Part shown: piece after piece, positions 35,440 through 45,442 of the stretch
How positions within the stretch are numbered: the stretch's first letter is position 1
Layout: each line of letters starts with the position of its first letter
Origin: Planctomycetaceae bacterium
GTDB taxonomy: Bacteria > Planctomycetota > Planctomycetia > Planctomycetales > Planctomycetaceae
Assembly: GCA_014762625.1 (NCBI GenBank)
Contig: JABURQ010000048.1
Location: forward strand, 49,044 to 113,043
Length of the DNA stretch: 64,000 nucleotides
Direction: 5' to 3'
Notes under the pieces: model-generated
What the model saw: the letters and a program-made list of their open reading frames with translations, nothing else
Databases searched by the model: none
What the model was told of the DNA's origin: nothing
Made by a program: the position numbers and the translations under genes

Positions 35440-35648
35440 GAGAGGCCCTTTGCTAATCGAACGCGAGGAAAACGGACTCGGTCAATGTTCAGGTGTGATT
35501 GTATCGACTGAAGCTCCGCATCCCTAATCTTTTCTGGGCGTTCTCGGCAGAATCATGCCGAATCTGAAAACCTGCCGCAGCGTACGAAGAGTCGAGATCG
35601 CCGCTCCCGAAGATAGTGACCTCTCCATACGCGCTCTCAAGCGGTCAA

Positions 35649-38267
35649 TTAGCGAGCGGTGACCTTGGAGGCATCTTTATCGCCGGCTTTTTGATCGGCG
35701 CGTTGAGCGGGAGGTTTCACTTGGCGATAGAGAAACGCATCCGAAGTGAGCAATGATGTGATTAACGCGTTCATGCTGCCGCCGTTCTCTTTATAAGCAC
35801 GGTAAGCTTCCTGCAGCACGGGAGCGTCGTTGAGAGTTTCGTTGCGTCCCATCCAGAAGCGGAACGCATGCCGGACGAAGACCTGTTCGGCTCGTTCGCT
35901 CTCCGCAATCTTCCGGATCATATCGATCGCGTCGTTCACTTTGCCGTCGAGCGAAGGATCACCCGAATCAATGATTTCGCCGGTCGTATCGACCGGTTTA
36001 CCGAGCTCGGTTTCCCGATAGACGCCGGCGTGGTTGAACATCTCAAAAGGTAATCCGAGCGGATCCATTTTCTTATGGCACTGCCAGCAATAGTTTTCGC
36101 GAGTCACCCGCATACGTTCGCGCAAGGTATTTTGAGGTTCGTCCGGCAACATCGCATCGACGGTGATGGGGACATCGGGAATGCCCCCCCCCAGCAATCG
36201 TTCGCGAATCCAGCGTCCGCGGCGAATCGCGTGATTGTCCATGGCGTCGGAGTGGGACACGAGCCAACTCGGGTGCGTCAGAATTCCCAGCCGCTCCCCT
36301 TCTGGAACCGTCGCCAGAATCCGATCCGGTTTCAGGGAACCATTCCCGAAGCTGCGGCGACTGACGCGGGCAAAGATTTTCGGACCCGAAAGGTCCGCCG
36401 GTTCGACATTATGATTTGTATTACTGCGTTTATTCTTCTTCTCGGCCTTTTGCTTATTCTCCAACTCTTTCGTCTGTTTTGTGAGCATTCGCTCCAGAGC
36501 TTTATCTTCAGGACTGGCCTCTAACTTGGCTTTCAACTCGACGATCTCTTTTTCCAGCGTTTCAATTTCCGCCTTCAATTTTCTGGTTTCTTCCGCCTGA
36601 GCTTTTTTCTCAGCGGCGATCGAGGCCTTCACTTCGTCCGGGGTTCGTCTGCGACCGAAATAGATTTGATCGCTATTGGTGGCGACAACCTGATCCGTCG
36701 TGAGCAAGCGTTTCAATACGTCCTTGTCTTCTTTCAGAATCAACTCGACGAGACGATCCGTACTCGCAGTGGCGTCGAACATCGAACGATAGTGGGAGGT
36801 GCCTCTGTTGCTCACGCCGGTTTCCGCCAGCGCTCTCGAGTCCTTACAGATATAGCCTCCAAGATCGTAATCGAAGTAATCACGGAAGAATTGCAGTACG
36901 CGTGGCTTACGGATGCTATCGTCCGCCAACATCCGCTCGACTTCCAGTTTAACATCTTCTTTCGTTCGCATACGACCATCGAGAACCGCCTGTCGCAGTT
37001 GTGCGTCCGGCTTGATGTACCTTAACGCGTGATTGACAGCCAGTCCCAGTTCCCAGTCCTGCAACATCACACGGCCGTATTCGTCGGGAGTCCCATACTC
37101 GGCGAGTTCGGGTCGGAAAAGTGCGTCGCGATCGAGGAAGATGGCCGAGAGTCCCAGCACGGCTCCCTCTTCTTTCCCGAGCTTATCGACCGACTGCTTG
37201 ACGATCGCCAGGTATTGATTCGATTCCTCTTCCGTCGGAGGACGGTAGGTCAACGACTCGAAGAGAGAATCCACCGCCGCTCGCAAATGCTCATCCGAGA
37301 CGTTCTCGGCCTTCATCAATTCGTAAACCGGCGTCAGCGGACGGACGATTTTGGTACTGTAAACAAGAGCCGTCGGAAGACCGCGGATATCACCTTCCAT
37401 CTTGTAGGTGTTGGGATCGTCGGTGATCTGTTCCGGATTGGCGATACTCAGCGGACCGTAGGCCATGTAGCGCAGGAGATCCCCGGCAACGGTCATAATC
37501 TGGGTCGCTTCGGCACTATTGACCGTTGAGAAGTGAGGATAGTTCTCCAACCCGTGATCGCGGGCTGAGGAGAGCACGGCGGGAACGCTCTTCACGGACG
37601 TCGCATACGCCACCGTTCCGCCCTGCCATTTGATGATCCGATCGGTACCGAAGTAGAGCTTCAGTTCGCCCCCGTGATTAGTGGGAACGGCATCGCCATG
37701 AGCGCGAAGACCCGGCTTCTTCGGATCGTATTCCGGTTCGGTATTGATCAATTCATTCAGGCGGGTGATATGCTCTTCGGGAGTCACCCGCCAGAGACGC
37801 GCCGGCGAGGAAGTCGGCTGTAGCGTGATTCCGTCGGGAAGCGGACCGAAAAGCAGATCATGATCGACGAAGTTCCCTTTGTCAGGATCGAGGTGGGCCT
37901 GGAAGCCTCCTTTGTCGCGCATCACGCGTTTTAACTCATCCACGATCCAGTCGGAAAATTTCAACCGCTCAACCACGTCGGGTTGCAGCATCTCGGGAGG
38001 CGGCATCTCCTTCAAAGTGACTTGCGCCCAGACCGTTTTCCAGATCCCGGAATTGACTTCATCCACCGGACCCAGATCGTTCAGCGAGAGCCCTCCTTCC
38101 GGCTCGGTCTCGCCGTGGCAGTCCACGCAGTGATTTGCGAGGAACTGTTTCGCGAAGGTTTCGTAATCTTTGTTGATCTTTTGGCCGGGGGTGTAGTCTT
38201 CGCCGTTCGCCGCGGACAGACAAACTCCCAACAGCAGAACGATCAACAGCGATCCCACCTTCTTCAT
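35649..38267 (-). CDS. DUF1592-type planctomycete cytochrome-like protein
   Basis: An 872-residue exported protein of the DUF1587/1592/1588/1585 series. A signal peptide is followed by a c-type haem motif CVDCH (residues 47-51), and a second, CWQCH, lies in the DUF1588 region just before [11 protein letters not shown]. Intervening segments match DUF1587 ([20 protein letters not shown]) and DUF1592 ([20 protein letters not shown]). The end matches DUF1585 ([20 protein letters not shown]). A charged coiled coil of about 70 residues is inserted between DUF1592 and DUF1588. These proteins pair with DUF1552 partners, as here, with ATGA overlap. An extracytoplasmic redox role is usually inferred. 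The start at 38267 has GGAAG upstream. Confidence 0.9.
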   Translation of the reverse strand: MKKVGSLLIVLLLGVCLSAANGEDYTPGQKINKDYETFAKQFLANHCVDCHGETEPEGGLSLNDLGPVDEVNSGIWKTVWAQVTLKEMPPPEMLQPDVVERLKFSDWIVDELKRVMRDKGGFQAHLDPDKGNFVDHDLLFGPLPDGITLQPTSSPARLWRVTPEEHITRLNELINTEPEYDPKKPGLRAHGDAVPTNHGGELKLYFGTDRIIKWQGGTVAYATSVKSVPAVLSSARDHGLENYPHFSTVNSAEATQIMTVAGDLLRYMAYGPLSIANPEQITDDPNTYKMEGDIRGLPTALVYSTKIVRPLTPVYELMKAENVSDEHLRAAVDSLFESLTYRPPTEEESNQYLAIVKQSVDKLGKEEGAVLGLSAIFLDRDALFRPELAEYGTPDEYGRVMLQDWELGLAVNHALRYIKPDAQLRQAVLDGRMRTKEDVKLEVERMLADDSIRKPRVLQFFRDYFDYDLGGYICKDSRALAETGVSNRGTSHYRSMFDATASTDRLVELILKEDKDVLKRLLTTDQVVATNSDQIYFGRRRTPDEVKASIAAEKKAQAEETRKLKAEIETLEKEIVELKAKLEASPEDKALERMLTKQTKELENKQKAEKKNKRSNTNHNVEPADLSGPKIFARVSRRSFGNGSLKPDRILATVPEGERLGILTHPSWLVSHSDAMDNHAIRRGRWIRERLLGGGIPDVPITVDAMLPDEPQNTLRERMRVTRENYCWQCHKKMDPLGLPFEMFNHAGVYRETELGKPVDTTGEIIDSGDPSLDGKVNDAIDMIRKIAESERAEQVFVRHAFRFWMGRNETLNDAPVLQEAYRAYKENGGSMNALITSLLTSDAFLYRQVKPPAQRADQKAGDKDASKVTAR

Positions 38268-39583
38268 ACCAGCACTTCCTTCAGCGGACCGCTTGCAGTA
38301 TCGAACTTGCTTGCCAGTTGTTCGTTCATATTGAAACGATCGCACGGAGCGCCCGCCGCACAAAGCAGCGACGAATACAGAGCGTTGATCGGACGCTTGC
38401 CGTCGAGTTGCGTGAAGCAGCCGGTCTTAAAGGCACCGTCGAAGTTCCCCAACAGCATCACCGGCCAGTTGGCCCCGCTCGTGTGCTGTTTGTCGGCGTT
38501 ATTACTGGTGTAAACAATCAGCGTGTGATCCATCATGGTGCCGCTCCCTTCCGGCACGCTTTCCAACTCTTCCATGATCCGCACCAGCATGCGACTGTTG
38601 TACTGTCGAATTTTGATCCAGATCGGATTGTCGGGCTGTTCCATGTGTCCCAGATTATGCCCCTGTTGCTCGACGCCCAGTCCCTTCCAGGCACCAAAGA
38701 TTTCGCCGCGTCCCGACCCGATGGTTAAAGTGTTCGTGATGCCCGACTTTAAGGCCGAAATCCCCAAATCGAGCAGGACGTCGTGCCAGTCGGTTTCAAA
38801 TTCAGGCTTGGTGTAGCGCTCATCCACTTGGGGAGCAAACTTTCGCAGGTGGTCGGAGACCGAAGCGAGACGTTCCCGCAAGCCGTTAATCTCCTCGAAG
38901 CCCTGAACGTATTGGCCGTATCGCAACTGGTCCGTGAGCGGGAGCGATTCTCCTTTGGCCGCGGCCAGTTTTTCAATCTGATTGAAGAGATTCGACTGCG
39001 CTTCGTGTTGCTGTCGGATGTCGCCGGTCGAAATCCCGCCGTACAACATCTGATACAGATGATTCGGATTCGAGTGCATGAAGATCGGCTGACCCGCACC
39101 GCTCGCGGAGAGCGTCGCGATCGTCGGCTTGGTCGTCATGTTCTCGATGGAGTCCATACCGATGCACAAGTGCGGCAACAATGTCTGCGGCAGCACCTTG
39201 CTCATCTCATAGTCAATGGTCGCCGCACTGGGAGGCACGCCGTCACTCCCTCGATAACCGCCGAGAGCGCCGAAGAAGGCACTGTGCGAGGGGCTGGTGT
39301 GTTGCCCGTGCAGGCCGTTGATGATGTGCAGTCGCTCTTTGTAGGGCTCGAGCGCTTCGATCGGCTCGGGAAGTTTCGCTTTCGCCAGTGAACCGCTACT
39401 CGTCATGCCTTCCGGAACACAGGTCTTCGGGTCGAAACCCTGATTCTGCATGAAGAATATGACCCGCTTGGGAGTCGATTGATGATTGGACGCGGCCTGA
39501 AGCTGGCGGGGGGAAAGTTGTCCGAGGAAGGAGGCACACGCACCGGCCGCCATGCCTTGAAGTAGCGTTCGACGATTAATCAT
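38264..39583 (-). CDS. Tat-exported DUF1552 protein
   Basis: A 439-residue protein with a Tat-like signal ([20 protein letters not shown]) and the DUF1552 domain: [20 protein letters not shown], then [20 protein letters not shown] and later [23 protein letters not shown]1552 belongs to the alkaline-phosphatase-like/sulfatase-related DUF1501 neighbourhood and is always found beside DUF1592-type haem proteins. GGAG precedes ATG 39583 by eight nucleotides. The two genes overlap by four nucleotides and are surely co-expressed. Catalysis is unproven. Confidence 0.9.
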   Translation of the reverse strand: MINRRTLLQGMAAGACASFLGQLSPRQLQAASNHQSTPKRVIFFMQNQGFDPKTCVPEGMTSSGSLAKAKLPEPIEALEPYKERLHIINGLHGQHTSPSHSAFFGALGGYRGSDGVPPSAATIDYEMSKVLPQTLLPHLCIGMDSIENMTTKPTIATLSASGAGQPIFMHSNPNHLYQMLYGGISTGDIRQQHEAQSNLFNQIEKLAAAKGESLPLTDQLRYGQYVQGFEEINGLRERLASVSDHLRKFAPQVDERYTKPEFETDWHDVLLDLGISALKSGITNTLTIGSGRGEIFGAWKGLGVEQQGHNLGHMEQPDNPIWIKIRQYNSRMLVRIMEELESVPEGSGTMMDHTLIVYTSNNADKQHTSGANWPVMLLGNFDGAFKTGCFTQLDGKRPINALYSSLLCAAGAPCDRFNMNEQLASKFDTASGPLKEVLV

Positions 39584-40153
39584 TCTTCTCTCCGAGGATG
39601 AGAATTGAGGCTGAGGGATGAAAGTACTCACAATCGCCGAACGGGGGTTTGAGGCTGGCTATCCCCGGGCGAACTGTGATTTCAGTCGGAAGGTCTGACT
39701 ATCCAATACCTTAGGATCTCTACTGTATGTGATTATGATGCATAAATCGACACGATTATTTTCCCGAATCGACCTTTTCCGGGGAAAAACCTGGGAATTC
39801 TCCGACCAGAACCAGCATCCCGATTTGTTGTCCAACCCGAATGATTAACTGTATCCTCAGCCATATCAGTGATTTAGCGAGATAAAATGATCACCAGGAC
39901 ACACAACCTCTTTTGAGAACACCTGAACTTGATCGAGGTTTTCCGGCATCACCCAACACGCATGAGAAGACCATTGAAGCCAGTCAAAACTCTTCAGCGG
40001 CCCACACGCTTTTCCGTAGAGTTTTTCCCCACTGGGGCGTAGAATTTGAGTCTCGCGTATCCTGCTCCGCGCAGAGTGCGCGGACTGGGTTTTCGGTGTC
40101 CAAAGCGTTTCCACACACAATTCATCTCCACACATCTTCCAGGGGTTTTACCA
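39584..40153. other. 570-nt divergent intergenic region
   Basis: This gap separates the DUF1552 gene (minus) from the Gfo/Idh/MocA gene (plus) and must hold both promoters. Visible structures are TCCGCGCA/TGCGCGGA (40066-40084, 8-bp stem, 3-nt loop), and ATTTTCCC and GGGGAAAA arms at 39758-39788. Neither has a terminator-like T run. No convincing gene or sigma-70 promoter is seen. Confidence 0.5.
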
Positions 40154-41518
40154 ATGTTAAATCAGAATGTCTCCCGTCGTCAGTTTCTCGGGGGAGCCGC
40201 CGCCGGTTCCGCCGCACTGTTCCTGAACTCCGGACCGCGTGCATTCGGCTATCAGTCTCCCAACGAACGTCCTGTCTTCGCGACCATCGGTTTGCGGAAC
40301 CAGGGCTGGGCAATCACCAACAAATCGTTCCAGTTCGCCGACTTCGCCGCAATGGCCGATGTCGATGAAAACGTCCTCGGCGACAACATCAATAAGGCGA
40401 AGGAGAAACAAGGCAAAGCCCCCGATGCCTATAAGGACTACCGGGAAGTCCTCGACCGGGAAGATATCGACGCCGTTATGATCGCGACCCCCGATCACTG
40501 GCACACGAAAGTTGCCGTCGAAGCGATGCTGGCCGGCAAAGACGTCTACTGCGAGAAACCGCTGACGCTCACCATTGCCGAAGGAAAACTGATCGAGAAG
40601 GTCGTCAAGGATACGGGACGGGTCTTCCAGGTCGGCACGATGCAACGGAGCGAATCGGGACAACGCTTCCTGCAGGCGATTGCTCTGGTCCGCGCCGGTC
40701 GGATCGGAACCGTGCAGAAGGTAACCTGCGGCATTGGAGGATTCGATTCCTCGCCGAAGATTCCCGAAGCGCCGGTTCCGGAAGGTCTCGATTGGGATTT
40801 CTGGCTCGGCCCCGCTCCCAAAGTGCCTTACCGCGCGTTACCCGAAATGCGCACAGGCTACGGCGGCGGCGTGCCACTGTATAGCAACTGCCACTATTCG
40901 TTCCGAAACTGGCACGAGTACTCGGGTGGGAAACTGACCGACTGGGGCGCTCATCACGTCGATATCGCCTGCTGGGCGATCGGTGCAAGCGACACCGGAC
41001 CGAGTAAGGTAACGCCCCTCAATTACAAGCTGGCGGTGGAATACAAGGACGGCTACCCGGTCGTCGACGATCAGTACAACATCGCGACTAACTTCAATAT
41101 CCAGGCCGACATGCCCAACGACATCGAATTGCTGATCACCGACGAAGGTGATAATGGAATCATGTTCGAGGGGACGGAAGGCCGCTTCTTCGTGAATCGC
41201 GGTAAGATCGTCGGTAAGCCGGTCGAGGATCTGAAAGAGAACCCCCTGCCGGAAGGAGCCATCGAAGAGGTGTACGGCGGCCCGGTTCCCGCGAACCACA
41301 CGGCCAACTTCATCGACGGTATGAAGAAACGGGAACAGCCGATTTCGGATGTCTGGTCTCATAACCGGATGCTGGAAATCTGCCACTTATCGAATATCGC
41401 GATGCGTCTCGACCGGGCTCTCGAATGGGATCCGGAGAAACGTGAAATCATCGGAGACGAGGAAGCGAACTCGTTCCTGTCTCGCGAAAACCGCCAAGGG
41501 TACGAGATCAATATGTGA
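40154..41518 (+). CDS. Tat-exported Gfo/Idh/MocA-family oxidoreductase
   Basis: A 454-residue oxidoreductase with a Tat signal (SRRQFLGGAAAGSAALFLNS). The NAD(P)-binding part covers about residues 35-160. The catalytic motif DVYCEKPLTLT keeps the canonical EKP, unlike the paralogue at 24528-25868, which has QKP. LTDWGAHHVDIACWA gives the conserved His region. The substrate is probably a sugar or cyclitol. AGGGG nine nucleotides before ATG 40154 sets the start. A strong terminator follows at 41546, so it is probably transcribed alone. Confidence 0.9.
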   Translation: MLNQNVSRRQFLGGAAAGSAALFLNSGPRAFGYQSPNERPVFATIGLRNQGWAITNKSFQFADFAAMADVDENVLGDNINKAKEKQGKAPDAYKDYREVLDREDIDAVMIATPDHWHTKVAVEAMLAGKDVYCEKPLTLTIAEGKLIEKVVKDTGRVFQVGTMQRSESGQRFLQAIALVRAGRIGTVQKVTCGIGGFDSSPKIPEAPVPEGLDWDFWLGPAPKVPYRALPEMRTGYGGGVPLYSNCHYSFRNWHEYSGGKLTDWGAHHVDIACWAIGASDTGPSKVTPLNYKLAVEYKDGYPVVDDQYNIATNFNIQADMPNDIELLITDEGDNGIMFEGTEGRFFVNRGKIVGKPVEDLKENPLPEGAIEEVYGGPVPANHTANFIDGMKKREQPISDVWSHNRMLEICHLSNIAMRLDRALEWDPEKREIIGDEEANSFLSRENRQGYEINM

Positions 41519-41545
41519 TCTCTGTCAAAGAACTGTGAAACGACG

Positions 41546-41584
41546 ACGCCTCGTTCGGTCACTTGCCGGACGAGGCGTTTTTTT
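41546..41584 (+). terminator. Strong intrinsic terminator
   Basis: ACGCCTCGTTCGG (41546-41558) pairs with CCGGACGAGGCGT (41566-41578), a 13-bp stem with one G-T wobble and a 7-nt loop. Seven T residues follow directly. It lies 27 nt past the stop of the Gfo/Idh/MocA gene. Confidence 0.9.
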
Positions 41585-41620
41585 CAAAGCCCCTCTTTGT
41601 AATAACTTTCGTGCAACTTT

Positions 41621-42763
41621 CTATTTGAATCCGTTCAAGACTCCAGACACAAAATGAACGCGGAGTTCGGGCGATTGGAGATTGTCAAAATACTTTCGCG
41701 CAGCTTTCAAACGATTCAAAGACGCGTAGCTGCTGCCGAGCGCTCGAAGAACATTGAAGTAGGTCAATTCAGCCGTCGAGGACGTTGAGTCGCGAGCCGA
41801 AACAACGATTTCCTCAATCTCGGCTTCGAGTTCCAGCTTCATGAGGAGATAGATCAATACGGGATTCCCGAACAGACTGGAGATCCCCAACCACTCATTA
41901 TCGCCTGCGGCCTTGGCGGCCATAATCATTTGGCGAGCCTCTTGTACGCGGTTTTCTTCGACCAGTACGAGCGCCAGATACGTGAATATCATTGCTTTTT
42001 CATGAGGCACCGCATCGCGGGATTGCTTGAGCGCTGCCTGAAAATGTCGTTCCTTATCCTCGGTTTTTTCATTTTGAATTGCTTTGACAGCAAGAATCGC
42101 TTCTCGAGTCCTTTCCGAACTGCTGAAGAGAGACAATACAAGGATCTGCTCGTTCAACCATTTCGGCTCGATCTCGATTCGTTCAGGAATGCCCTTTTGG
42201 ATTTTCTGAAGAGTTTGTTCGCGACGTTCGTCATCCTTGATCTGCTTGGCCCAATGACGAGCCGCCTTAGCATCGACTGAAGCGGCATAGGCTTCCGCAA
42301 TTCCAACGATCGCACGATCTCTGGCAACCTCCTTCGTGATTTTCTGCAACACACCTTCTGCTTCTTCCAATCGATTGGCTTGAGCGAGTCGAATAACCAG
42401 CAAGGCGAAAGCACTCTGTTGTTGCTCTGGCGGTAATTCACGAATCGTCCGATCAGCTTTTTCGAGTCGTTCATGTAGCCCTTGATGGACTGCAACAACC
42501 ATCTTGACGAAATATTTTTCACGCTCGGGAAGAGACTCTTCGACGACCCGGCCGACCGCCTCAAGTTCACCCAGCTCCACCAGAGTCAATGCGAAATGCT
42601 GAGCCGCAAAGACGCGGTCTTCCTCTGCGGTCTGTTTCAGTTCGCAAAAACCGAGATCGATCCACGGTTTGACATCGTGATTCTGGCCTTTGCCCTCAGA
42701 CCAACCCGCGCCTGGAATGCAGAAAAGAATGAATCCGATAAGAACAAGAGACACACTTTTCAT
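41621..42763 (-). CDS. Exported helical-repeat (TPR-like) protein
   Basis: A 380-residue protein with a signal peptide (SLVLIGFILFCIPGAGWSEG) and otherwise a run of amphipathic helix pairs. Examples are FAAQHFALTLVELGELEAVG, LLVIRLAQANRLEEAEGVLQ and LALVLVEENRVQEARQMIMA. The spacing and A/L/G pattern are TPR-like, though individual units are degenerate. Such proteins scaffold protein contacts; nothing points to a partner. The 297 nt upstream, before the glycosyltransferase gene, hold no gene I can support. Confidence 0.7.
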   Translation of the reverse strand: MKSVSLVLIGFILFCIPGAGWSEGKGQNHDVKPWIDLGFCELKQTAEEDRVFAAQHFALTLVELGELEAVGRVVEESLPEREKYFVKMVVAVHQGLHERLEKADRTIRELPPEQQQSAFALLVIRLAQANRLEEAEGVLQKITKEVARDRAIVGIAEAYAASVDAKAARHWAKQIKDDERREQTLQKIQKGIPERIEIEPKWLNEQILVLSLFSSSERTREAILAVKAIQNEKTEDKERHFQAALKQSRDAVPHEKAMIFTYLALVLVEENRVQEARQMIMAAKAAGDNEWLGISSLFGNPVLIYLLMKLELEAEIEEIVVSARDSTSSTAELTYFNVLRALGSSYASLNRLKAARKYFDNLQSPELRVHFVSGVLNGFK

Positions 42764-43060
42764 CGGTCGTTACTCGTTTCAGAATAATTTGGAATCGCCT
42801 GATCGCCCTACGAACAGACTGGCCATGCCACCGAAGCGTAAAGAACGGGTGATCAGATGTCAAACTTCCATGCGATGAAGCAATCTCTGAACAAGGACTG
42901 GGCCTGCTCGATGATTTGCTGAAATCGTCTCCCCTGGCTGATTAGGGATCGTCTCAACTCCTGATTCCAATTGACTTATCCGCCGACATGAACTACCAAA
43001 CGCCACCCAAACTCAATCAGGACCGCCCCTAGGTGGGAGTAATCATCAGCGGAAAGATCT

Positions 43061-44044
43061 ATGAATCAGCAACTTCTAGTCTCGGTGATCATTCCGCTCC
43101 TCGATGATCGTGGGCAGGCGAAGGCATGCCTGGAAAGTTTTCTCCAGCAAACACTACCCCAATCGGCTGTGGAATTAATCCTGCCGTCGAATCACGTCGC
43201 ACCGGAACTCGAAAACGAAGTGCGGCGAAGCTTTCCGGATGTCAGAATCACCAGTCATCCGGGAGCCACTCTTCCCGCACTCTACAACGCCGGCGTCTCA
43301 GCAGCCTGCGGGCAATACGTCTTCATCACCGAAATGCACGTCGTCGCGCAACCGGATTGTCTGGAAGAAGCGATCCGATATGTGGAATCGAGGTCGGACT
43401 CCGCTGCCTGTTGTGAAAGCCTCGGCATCAATCTGAGTCGCATCGCAGCTGCCGAACAGTGTGTATTCGAGGAGGACATCAAACAATGGAAAACCTCCGG
43501 TCGAGGCAAAGTGACCGTACGCGGCTTTTTGATCGAGCGGGAAACGTGGAATCGAGCGGGAGGGTTGCCGGAGGAATTTGGGCATTTTTCGGAGCTCCTG
43601 ATGGGCCAAACGCTCCTGGAATCAGGAACTCAAATCGGATACGCCGACCGGTCCATCATCGGCCATGGCAACCAGAACTCCTTCTCGGAACTGTTCGCGG
43701 AATTGTTCGAGTATGGGCAGGACGAAATCCGCTGCCATCGCCTCAAACCGGAAATGTTGTCCCATTCGCCGTGTCACGACTGGCTCCTTTTCTCAAATGG
43801 ACACTGGTCGCGAATGGCTCTTCGCCGAAAAGCGGCAACCAATGCCATACGACTGAAGGTCTTGAAACTCGCCATGACTTATCTCCCGCTCCCTTCTTCG
43901 GAGTGGCAGAAACTCTTTGTCAATTTCTGGCAGACCAGTATCCGGGCCGGTCGACTCGATGAGCTCCTGTCTTACGATCGAAGTAGCCAGTCATTCGAAA
44001 AACAGTCTTCTCAACGATCGATGACAAGACAAAAGGCCGCGTGA
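43061..44044 (+). CDS. Family 2-type glycosyltransferase
   Basis: A 327-residue GT-A fold glycosyltransferase: LVSVIIPLLDDRGQAKACLE begins the nucleotide-binding strand, TLPALYNAGVSAACGQYVFI follows, and the DxD position reads TEMHVV, so the usual acidic pair is altered. VRGFLIERETWNRAGGLPEE is the typical acceptor-side segment. It lacks membrane helices. It overlaps or abuts the next glycosyltransferase, implying one transcript for an extracellular or surface glycan. GGAAAG precedes the start. Confidence 0.82.
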   Translation: MNQQLLVSVIIPLLDDRGQAKACLESFLQQTLPQSAVELILPSNHVAPELENEVRRSFPDVRITSHPGATLPALYNAGVSAACGQYVFITEMHVVAQPDCLEEAIRYVESRSDSAACCESLGINLSRIAAAEQCVFEEDIKQWKTSGRGKVTVRGFLIERETWNRAGGLPEEFGHFSELLMGQTLLESGTQIGYADRSIIGHGNQNSFSELFAELFEYGQDEIRCHRLKPEMLSHSPCHDWLLFSNGHWSRMALRRKAATNAIRLKVLKLAMTYLPLPSSEWQKLFVNFWQTSIRAGRLDELLSYDRSSQSFEKQSSQRSMTRQKAA

Positions 44045-44046
44045 TC

Positions 44047-45402
44047 ATGAGAATCTTTCTGGACTGTACGGAAACCTATCGATCCACCAGTAACTCGGGG
44101 ATTCAACGTGTGGTCCGCAATTTGATCAACGAATCTCATGAGGTCGAGTTACCGGACAACGTCGAATGTTTCGCAGTCATTCGAAATCGTGGAAGCCTGC
44201 GGATCGTCAACCGAGTCGTAAACCCCGTCGCGACGAAGACTCAAAAACCATCCAGAATGGTCACTCTTCTGGGGAAACTGTCTGCTCTTAGGAGAGGAAA
44301 AAATCGCCCGCAGAATCCTTCCGATCGAGCGGGTATACAGCCAGAACAACGTCCGCAATTTCGATGGCTCAGTAAACTGTGGCGAAAGGTCAAACGACTG
44401 GGAATCAGGTTCTTGGAAGAAGCCCACCCCGCTCCCGGCGATCTGTTTGTGATTCTGGAACTCGGCCTCAAAATGGATTGGCCTCTCGTCGAAAAACTGC
44501 GCTCTCGGGGAGTCATTGTCGGCGGCGTCGTGTACGACCTGGAGCCGGTCCGCAATCCTCAGTTCTTTCCGGAAAATACCGTCAATCGCTTTCCCGCCTG
44601 GCTGAAAGCCATCGGAACTCACTACGATTTTGCACTCACCATCTCGCAGACCGTCGGCGGACATCTTCAGCAGTACTATCGCGACAACCTGATCGCCACT
44701 CGTTTGACGAACGATCGGATTGTCGCGTTTCGCCTGGGCTCGGAACTGGATGGAGTCGCGGCTGCGGAACTCAAAAAAAATTCCGTTCGCCCGGAACTGA
44801 TCCAGCAGCTCGAAGACAATACTCGCCCCACCCTACTGAATGTGGGGACCATCGAACCGCGGAAAAATCATACGCTGCTCCTGGATGCCTTTGACAACGC
44901 CCTCGCTCGAGGCGCCGACGTGTGCTGCCTCATCGTCGGCGTGATCGGGTGGAAATGCGAGGATGTTGTCCAGCGGATGCAATCGCATCCCGAACGGGGA
45001 CGACGCCTGCTCGTGTATCACGATCTGAACGATGAGGAACTGAAATACGTCTACTCGCAAGCTGACGCGCTCGCTTACACCACGCATGCGGAGGGTTACG
45101 GACTCCCCGTCACCGAAGCGATGCTCGCCGGCCTGCCGGTCATTGCGAACGACCTGCCCGTCCTTCGCGAAACGTCCGGCAACCAGGCCGTCTTCCTCTC
45201 TCCCACGGATGTCGAGGCCTGGGGAGCCGCCTTCCAACAGTTTGCCCTCGGCGAACTGAAATTCCCTCCTCCCAACGACTCGCATACCGTTGCGATCAGT
45301 TGGCGGGAAAGCACGCAACGGTTTCTGAATCAGATCATCAACCTGACAAATACCTTCGCTTCCGAAGACGAACTCTCGACGCCCCGTGCGAAGTCCGCCT
45401 GA
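44047..45402 (+). CDS. Family 4-type (GT-B) glycosyltransferase
   Basis: A 451-residue retaining glycosyltransferase. The N-terminal FLDCTETYRSTSNSGIQRVV is typical of mannosyl-/rhamnosyltransferase-like members. The C-terminal half has LLNVGTIEPRKNHTLLLDAF and the E-x7-E motif in THAEGYGLPVTEAMLAGLPV. Residues about 75-110 form a basic insertion. I favour ATG 44047; a GTG at 44041 overlapping the previous stop is also possible. Donor sugar and acceptor cannot be read. It is convergent with the DUF1501 gene 40 nt further on. Confidence 0.87.
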   Translation: MRIFLDCTETYRSTSNSGIQRVVRNLINESHEVELPDNVECFAVIRNRGSLRIVNRVVNPVATKTQKPSRMVTLLGKLSALRRGKNRPQNPSDRAGIQPEQRPQFRWLSKLWRKVKRLGIRFLEEAHPAPGDLFVILELGLKMDWPLVEKLRSRGVIVGGVVYDLEPVRNPQFFPENTVNRFPAWLKAIGTHYDFALTISQTVGGHLQQYYRDNLIATRLTNDRIVAFRLGSELDGVAAAELKKNSVRPELIQQLEDNTRPTLLNVGTIEPRKNHTLLLDAFDNALARGADVCCLIVGVIGWKCEDVVQRMQSHPERGRRLLVYHDLNDEELKYVYSQADALAYTTHAEGYGLPVTEAMLAGLPVIANDLPVLRETSGNQAVFLSPTDVEAWGAAFQQFALGELKFPPPNDSHTVAISWRESTQRFLNQIINLTNTFASEDELSTPRAKSA

Positions 45403-45442
45403 TTCAGACTCCTGAAATCTGACGACGACGCCGGCGGGGAAC

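Noticed and set aside
40066..40084. Perfect 8-bp hairpin as terminator
   Set aside because: It lies upstream of the Gfo/Idh/MocA start, has no T run and is more likely a leader or operator structure.
39866..40135. 89-codon minus-strand frame in the 570-nt gap
   Set aside because: No ribosome site, no family pattern, and it would cross the promoter region of the downstream gene.
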